A stretch of DNA of 64,000 bases from Sorex araneus (lineage: Eukaryota; Chordata; Mammalia; Eulipotyphla; Soricidae): the NCBI RefSeq assembly GCF_027595985.1, contig NC_073303.1, positions 27,537,347 to 27,601,346 on the forward strand, written 5' to 3'. The notes under the pieces are model-generated. The model did not search any database. It was given only the letters and a program-made list of their open reading frames with translations, and was not told where the DNA came from. The translations under genes were made by a program, and so were the position numbers. This document shows, one piece after another, positions 58,159-64,000 of the stretch. Numbering within the stretch: the first letter of the stretch is position 1; every line of letters begins with the position of its first letter.

Positions 58159-58775
58159 GGCGCGGACGCACGCCTACGGGAAGCTGGGGAGTGGGGCTCA
58201 CGCTGCGGAAGGTACCCGACCCCCCACGTCCCGCAGAAACGAGTGCTCTCCTCGAGGCAGCTTCCCGGGCCACAGCAGCTTTTCAGGGAGCCGGCCTGAG
58301 AAACGGGCTCCCCAGTCCTTCAACTGAAGCCCTGCTCCACTCACGCTCTCCCTTCAGTGTTGATAAACCCGGAAGTAAACAGAGCATGCTGGGAAAAGGG
58401 GGCCCGGGGCACTGGCTCCCGAGGCATGCCGGGAATTGTAGTCCTGACTTGTATAATGCGTGGCGTTCGGCTGTAAAGGCCTAGAATCATAAGGTTCCAA
58501 GCAAGGTAGGGTAATGAAACTGGAAAAAGTAAGCGCACTTGCTTTGGGGGTCCCATCCTGTACTTATCTGTCTTTCATTGCTTGGGCATAGTCCGACCAG
58601 GGCAACAGGAAGTCCCGCCCTTCACGGAAACGCTCGCCCTTCTTCAAGATGGTGCCTCGAGAGCTTCAGACCCACTGCGTGCTGATTGGATGGGACCAAG
58701 AGGGCTTCCGGGAGCTGGCAGTCGGACCGTGGGACAGCTGAGAGTTTTGCACGTGGGACGCCTTCGGTGGACTAG
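58159..58775. promoter_or_regulatory. Divergent PFDN6/WDR46 promoter region
   Basis: The interval between the two opposed start codons. It contains a near-perfect ZNF143/THAP11-type element on the minus strand at 58423-58442 (ACTACAATTCCC, then GGCATGCC) and a related half-element TCCCAGCATGCT near 58384-58395. Also present are an ETS site CCGGAAGT at 58369-58376, AGGAAGTCCCGCCC near 58609, and a YY1-like TCAAGATGGTGCC near 58642. These are typical of housekeeping promoters. Confidence 0.7.
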
Positions 58776-61700
58776 ATGGAGACCGCCCCTAAGCCGGGCC
58801 GCGGTGTCCCTCCCAAGAAGGCCAAACGTCAGGTCAAGAAGGTGCGGACCTCCTCCCTGGGGTGGGAGGGTCGCGCAGGGCTCCGGGACGGACGGGTGGG
58901 GCGGGCCGCGGTCCCCGGAGCATCAATCAGGGCTGCCCGTGTGCCCTTAGAAGCCACGGCGTTACTGGGAGGAAGAGACCGCCGCTTCCAACTCCGCTGG
59001 AGCCTCGCCAGGGCCCCCTCGCAAGAAGAGGACTCGAGAGCTGCGCTCTCAGAAGGCGAAGAACACTCACATCCTAAAGAAGTCTCGGGTCTCCAGGAAG
59101 CCCCCGGGCACGAAGAGAGCCCGAGAATGGAAGGATCCCGAGCATCAGCGGACCTTGTCAGGGGTGAGCCCGGGTCCCGAGAGGGTGGCGGGGCAAGTCG
59201 CCTTGTGGGTCCAAGGAATGGGGGCCACACGGACTTACCTCCTAGTTGCTTTCTTCCTCCCCAGGCACAGGACCCATTTCCAGGCCCCGCCCCCGTGCAG
59301 GTAGAGGTGGCCCAGAAGTTCCGTCGCATCAACAAATCCCAGAAGGTGAGCCATCCCCTGCCAGAGGGGAGAAGGGAGGCGTTTCAGGATGTGGATGAGT
59401 TGGGTGACAGTGCGGCCAGGGGGACCCGTCTGTGATCCACTGTTAGGGTGGAGCAGATCTCTGCCCACGGGAGGCGCGGAGGAACAGGCCGAGACAACTC
59501 TTTCTGCAACAGCAAGGGGGTTTATTCAGACCAGCATGCTGGGGCTCTCCCTCCGCTTTCACTCCTACGCAGAGGAGGGTTAGAGAGAGAGAAAGAGAGC
59601 CCCGTATACAGAGTTCAGGCTCTTTTTATACACCTTAGTAAATAAGATTACTTTGATCGTTCTCATTTTTCTTATTTTTCCAAGGTTACTTTGATCAACA
59701 TCTTCATTTTTCCCAGGTCACTTAGATCAACATCCTCATTTTTCGGGATCAAGGGGGGTCATCAGTGACATTCTGCTTTGCTAGAGTAAATTTCGCCATA
59801 TGTCCGTGCCTTTCCTGAACATTACCAGGCGTCTGGGCAGTTTCATTTCCTGAAACAGGTCCTTGTTTTGTGTAGCTTAGATCATTCTGCAAGGTATTGT
59901 TGTACAGAGATCGATCAAGCAAGTTAGCAAGTTACAGAAAGCAATCAAGCAAGTTAGCAAAACATTAACCCTATCCTTTGCTGCTACATGGCCCAAACCG
60001 TTCACCATGTGTTCTGAGTTTCCCCCCACTTCTCTCCTATGCAATGATGATCTAGCTGCTGTGTTCCGAGCCGGGGCCGCAACGTCGAATTGAGGCGGCG
60101 GAAGCCCAAGAAGAAGAAGCCAGTGCCAGAGCGGCTCGCTCGGAACTGCTGCTCGCTGAAGAGCCTGGGTAAGTGCACCCTAACAGGGTCTCCCCGCTCC
60201 TGCCTGACGGGGTTCTTTTTTTTTGTGTGTGGGGGGGCGTCATACCCAGCGATGCACAGGGGGTTAACTCCTGGCTCTGCACTCAGGAATTACTCCTGGC
60301 AGTGCTCGGGGGACCATATGGGATGCTGGGATTCAAACCGGCTTAGCCGCATGCAAGGCAAATGCCCCACCCCGCTGTGCTATCGCTCCTGCCCCCTGAG
60401 ACGGTTCTTCATGTTCATTTAGATCCGGTAATGTCCGTGTCCCTTGAGGAAGCTTCATGCCCCCTGATGCTTTCTCACTTGCAGGTTTCTGGAAGGGGAC
60501 GATGGGGAGGACACAGCAACGATTCGCCAGGCTGACATCGTGGAGGCTGTGGACATTGCAAGCGCAGCCAAGGTTGGCCCAAGTGTGGGACAAAATGGCG
60601 GGTGGGTGGCACAGACCAAGAAGGAGGTAGGCCGGAGAGGACGGGATTACTGAAGGGAAGCAGTGCTTTGTAAAACTCGTCTCCCCTCTCCTCTACTTCG
60701 CCCAGCACTTTGACCTGAACTTGCGACAGTTTGGACCTTACAGATTGAATTATTCTCGCACTGGGAGGTAAAGTTGAATTGTAGTGACTTTTTTTTTTTC
60801 TCTTTTTGGGTTACACCCCGGCAATGCTCAGGAGTAACTCCTGGTTCGGTACTCAGGAATTACTCCTAGTAGTGCTCAGGGGATCCTATGGGATGCTGGG
60901 GATCAAACTGGGCCGGCCGTGTGCAGGACAGATGCCCTACTGGCTGTGCTGTCTCTCTGACCTCTCGTTCCCATGGCTTTTGAACTAAGTTGTGACTCTT
61001 TCTGTGACCGCATCAACTAAGGGGGACGTGTCTGGGTTGCTACCTTGGGGACCACACAGACTCTCGCCTCTCTGGCACGGAGTGGCCTGCAGACCGTCCG
61101 AGGATGCTCTTCCCTCCACATCCCTCCCTCCCTCCCCCTCCAATAGGCATCTGGCTCTCGGAGGGCGCCGGGGACACGTGGCTGCCCTTGACTGGGTGAC
61201 GAAGAGGCTCACCTGCGAGATTAACGTCATGGAGGCAGTGCGGGACATCCGGTCAGTGGCCTGTCTGCCGGCGGTCAGTGGGGGCGAGAGAGCCCAGGAC
61301 AGACAGGCGCCCCGGGGCCCTCCTCCCTCTGACCCGCCCCCACCCTCCCAGCTTTCTGCACTCGGAGGCTTTGCTGGCCGTTGCTCAGCACCGCTGGCTT
61401 CACATCTACGACAACCAGGGCATCGAGCTGCACTGCATCCGCCGCTGTGACCGCGTCACGCGCCTCGAGTTCCTGCCTTTCCACTTCCTCCTGGCCTCAG
61501 CGGTGAGCGGCTTCAGTGCACAGCGACGGGAGAGACGAGATTGTCCCCCGCTGGGTGCCGGGACGAGGGGGGAGCGGGGGGCTCAGTCTCCCTCTGTCGC
61601 AGTCGGAGACCGGCTTCCTGACCTACCTGGACGTGTCCGTGGGGAAGATCGTGACTGCTCTGAACGCGCGGGCTGGCCGCCTCGACGTCATGACTCAGAA

Positions 61701-61985
61701 CCCTTACAATGCTGTCATCCACCTGGGCCACAGCAATGGTCAGTCCCCGCTGAGCGCCGACTGTGGAGTTGTCTTCCCGTTCAACCTCCCGCCCTCGCCA
61801 CCCCGTGGCCTCAGTCCCCGCCTTTCCCAGGGTTCCTCACCACTGTCCCTGTTAATCACTGTAGCTCTTCCCCTCCGGCCCCCAGGTACTGTGTCCCTGT
61901 GGAGTCCCGCTATGAAGGAGCCGCTGGCCAAGATTCTCTGTCACCGTGGTGGGGTCCGGGCTGTGGCAGTAGATTCTACAGGCAC
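58776..61985 (+). CDS. WDR46: WD repeat protein 46 (N-terminal part, runs off window)
   Basis: Ten exons are visible: 58776-58841, 58951-59163, 59265-59345, 60056-60168, 60485-60572, 60706-60767, 61147-61251, 61352-61502, 61603-61738, 61886-61985. They encode about 371 residues; the remaining WD repeats and the C-terminal BING4CT domain must lie past 64000, because the intron after 61985 does not end here. A basic N-terminus ([19 protein letters not shown]) is followed by the conserved [20 protein letters not shown] and [19 protein letters not shown], then the first WD blades. WDR46 is a nucleolar scaffold in small-subunit (SSU processome) assembly. Exon 4 is the least conserved ([21 protein letters not shown]), but its length fits the human residues, which supports the acceptor TCTAG at 60051-60055. 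Intron 3 carries an LTR. Confidence 0.93.
59441..59988 (-). mobile_element. Solo LTR, endogenous retrovirus (class II/ERVK-like)
   Basis: On the minus strand it begins TGTAGCAGCAAAGG and ends in ...CACCCTAACA, with an AATAAA signal followed by a C-rich R/U5 region (CCCCCTTGCTGTTGCAG). The U3 part holds about three diverged copies of a 32-bp unit (ACTTTGATCAACATC...). No internal retroviral genes are present, so it is a fossil solo LTR. I see no clear target duplication, so the ends are approximate. The class assignment is from resemblance to IAP/ERVK LTR ends. Age is probably moderate. Confidence 0.6.
60215..60965 (-). mobile_element. SINEs in WDR46 introns 4 and 6
   Basis: 60215-60396 and 60790-60965, both minus, each occupying much of a short intron. 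Confidence 0.85.
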
Positions 61986-62129
61986 GTAAGTTGCTTGTTT
62001 GGGCAGAGGTTTTAGGGGTTTGGCTGGGCAGAAACGTGCCTGGAGGAGCATAGACTCAAGCCGAGGGCGGGGGCTTTAGAGCCTGCCTGGCCAGCGTGGA
62101 CACCTCCTTACCTCCACTCTTTTTAGAGA

Positions 62130-63205
62130 TTCTTTCTGGTTTGGGGGCCACACCCGCTCGGGTTGCTCCTGGCTCTACTCCTGTTGGGCTCAGGGGACAG
62201 TATGGGGTGCTGGGGATTGAACCTGGGTTGGCCGCTTGCAAGGCAAACGCCCTGCCCGCTGTGCTATTGCTCAGGCCCCCGGGTAGGGCATTTTTCTTGC
62301 ACAGGGCTGACCCAGGTTCGATCCTCCACTGACCCAGGTTCGATCCCTGCACCCGAGCACTGCCAGATAATACCCGAGCACAGAGCCAAGAGTAAACCCT
62401 GTGCCCCCCTCCGAAAACAAATAAGCAAACAAACAAACAAATCCAAACGCCCGCGATCCTGCCCTTGGCGCTCTCTCCCCAACCCTGCATTTGTCTTTTG
62501 GAGAAAAACATTTCTCTTAACTGAGGTTCCAAATTAGGGATCCAGGTCATTAGATTTGACTCCAAGTGTTTAATTTTCCAATACTGATCAGTCAAGTGAT
62601 TTTACCCACTTTCCTTTGAACACATCCTCTCGTACAAGGAGGCGGGGCCTGTGGCCAGCAGGAATCGCCTCAGCTTGAACTGCGGGCAGCAGTGCTGGTG
62701 CTGAGGTGCCGTCCACGAGCGCTGTCCTGCGTCCTCGTGCTCCTGGTGTGGCGCCACCAAGCCCTGAGTGTCCAGCCGAGTCGATGCTACCCCGTCAGTC
62801 TGTACTCCGAGGAAATTTCCTTTCTCTCGGACCTCACAGCTGATGACAAGCAGTGATACTCGGGCTGGAGCGGTAGTACAGCGGGTTAGGCAGTTGCCTT
62901 GTTTGCAGCCGATCAGGGTTCGATCCCTGGTTGCCCATACGGTTCCCCCGAGCCCCTCAAGACTGGAGTGATTCCCGAGCACAGAGTTGCGAGTAAGCGC
63001 TGAGCACTGCTGGGTGTGGCTCCAAAACCAAAACAGTGACACTCTGGGCTGGAGAGAGAGGACAGCAGCAGGGTGCTTGCCTCGGACACAGCCAACCCAG
63101 GTGCAGTCCCCTGCATCCACTTGAGTCCCCTGCAGTCTGCCAGTTGTGATCCCTGAGCACAGGGTCAGGAAGGCCCAGAACACCTGTGGGTCTGGCCCCC
63201 AAACC
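62130..63205. mobile_element. SINE cluster in last visible WDR46 intron
   Basis: Minus 62130-62275, plus 62278-62420 (head missing, internal direct repeat GACCCAGGTTCGATCC), plus 62860-63035, plus 63043-63205. 62430-62855 is unassigned. Confidence 0.75.
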
Positions 63206-63399
63206 GAAAGAACGTGGAAGAACCCGCTAGCCCTTTGACCAGCTTCCGCCCCCTGATGGGCCTCCCCTCAGGAGCAGCCAAAGCTCAGGCCTGAGGACAC
63301 AGCCTTGGGCACACGCACCGGGACAGCAGGCTGAGCCGAGAGGCTGCCTCCGGAGTTTCCCCAGCACGGGATTTCGGACCCTCTGTCACTCAAGAGCCC

Positions 63400-63990
63400 C
63401 TGTAAAAAAAAAAAAAAAAAAATGGGGCTGGAGTGATAGCACAGCGGGCAGGGCATTTGCCTTGCATGTGGCCGACCCGGATTCAATTCCCAGCATCCTA
63501 TATGGTCCCCCGAGCACCACCAGGAGTTATTCCTGAGTGCAGAGCCAGGAGTACAGGAGTAACCCCTGTGCATCGCCGGGTGTGACCCAAAAAGCAAAAA
63601 AAAAAAAAAAAAAAAAAAAAAAGCCCCTGTTGTTTGTCCTGTCCTGATCTGCTTCCTCACCATCTCCACACTGTGAAGTTAGTTCCTTTGTCCCACTTGT
63701 CTTAGTCATGTGATTTCTTGCAAATTCCCCGAGTGGTAGAAATGCCTACTTTCCCACAAAGTTCCCCCAGCCGGTGTTTTTTGTCTTTCAGTTTCTGTCA
63801 TCTTCCTAAACATTTTTTTTTCTTTTTTGGGTCATACCCGGTGATGCACAGGGGTTACTCCTGGCTCTGCACTCAGGAATTACCCCTGGCGGTGCTCAGG
63901 GGACCATATGGGATGCTGGGAATCGAACCTGGGTCGGCCGCATGCAAGGCAAACGCCCTACTTGCTGTGCTATCGCTCCAGCCCCTGAAC
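63400..63990. mobile_element. Two young SINEs at the right edge
   Basis: Plus 63423-63608, with A runs on both sides and duplication AGCCCCTGT; minus 63805-63990, with duplication AACATTTTTTTT. Confidence 0.9.
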
Positions 63991-64000
63991 ATTTTTTTTT

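Noticed and set aside
62000-64000. Next WDR46 exon
   Set aside because: No sequence encoding the expected continuation after DSTGT was found; the intron continues beyond the edge.

Overview
The window is mammalian genomic DNA from the centromeric (extended class II) end of the major histocompatibility complex. Seven genes appear in the order SMIM40, DAXX, ZBTB22, TAPBP, RGL2, PFDN6 (minus strand), WDR46 (plus, cut by the right edge). This is the human 6p21.3 order, read in reverse. Every coding exon was placed by eye from GT/AG borders, reading phase and remembered human proteins; nothing was aligned by program. The organism is most likely a shrew (Soricidae, possibly Sorex). The reason is a very abundant tRNA-derived SINE of about 170 bp with a perfect B box (GGTTCGATTCC), which matches my memory of the shrew SOR element. 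That species call is recall plus inference.

Layout. 1-18.6 kb is gene-free and built of SINEs in both orientations, LINE-1 pieces, microsatellites and some unassigned DNA. 18.7-18.95 kb holds the small membrane protein SMIM40. 19-23.4 kb is again repeats. 24.4-34.7 kb is a compact core with almost no repeats: the DAXX CpG island, DAXX, the ZBTB22 promoter, ZBTB22, and the TAPBP promoter with its first three exons. 34.7-40.4 kb is the long SINE-filled TAPBP intron 3, followed by TAPBP exons 4-8. 44.1-46.3 kb is a GC-rich island starting RGL2, whose 17 coding exons end at 53.1 kb. 53.5-57.1 kb is repeats. 57.2-58.2 kb is PFDN6, divergent from WDR46 (58.8 kb to past the edge).

The genes share a neighbourhood, not one pathway. 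Tapasin (TAPBP) is the antigen-presentation gene: it bridges MHC class I to TAP in the ER, and its promoter carries an NF-kB site and an interferon-response element side by side. DAXX is an H3.3 chaperone and SUMO reader, ZBTB22 a BTB zinc-finger factor, RGL2 a Ral exchange factor, PFDN6 a prefoldin subunit and WDR46 a nucleolar ribosome-biogenesis protein.

The most unusual observation is a minisatellite in RGL2 intron 10 whose unit contains the exon 10 5' splice site, so the exon/intron junction is copied several times within 250 bp. Others are a 21-bp element repeated in the DAXX CpG island, a uORF ending just before the DAXX start, three nested SINE insertions, a second SINE family sharing only the tRNA head, and a solo LTR close to a WDR46 splice acceptor. 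I found no clearly new gene system.
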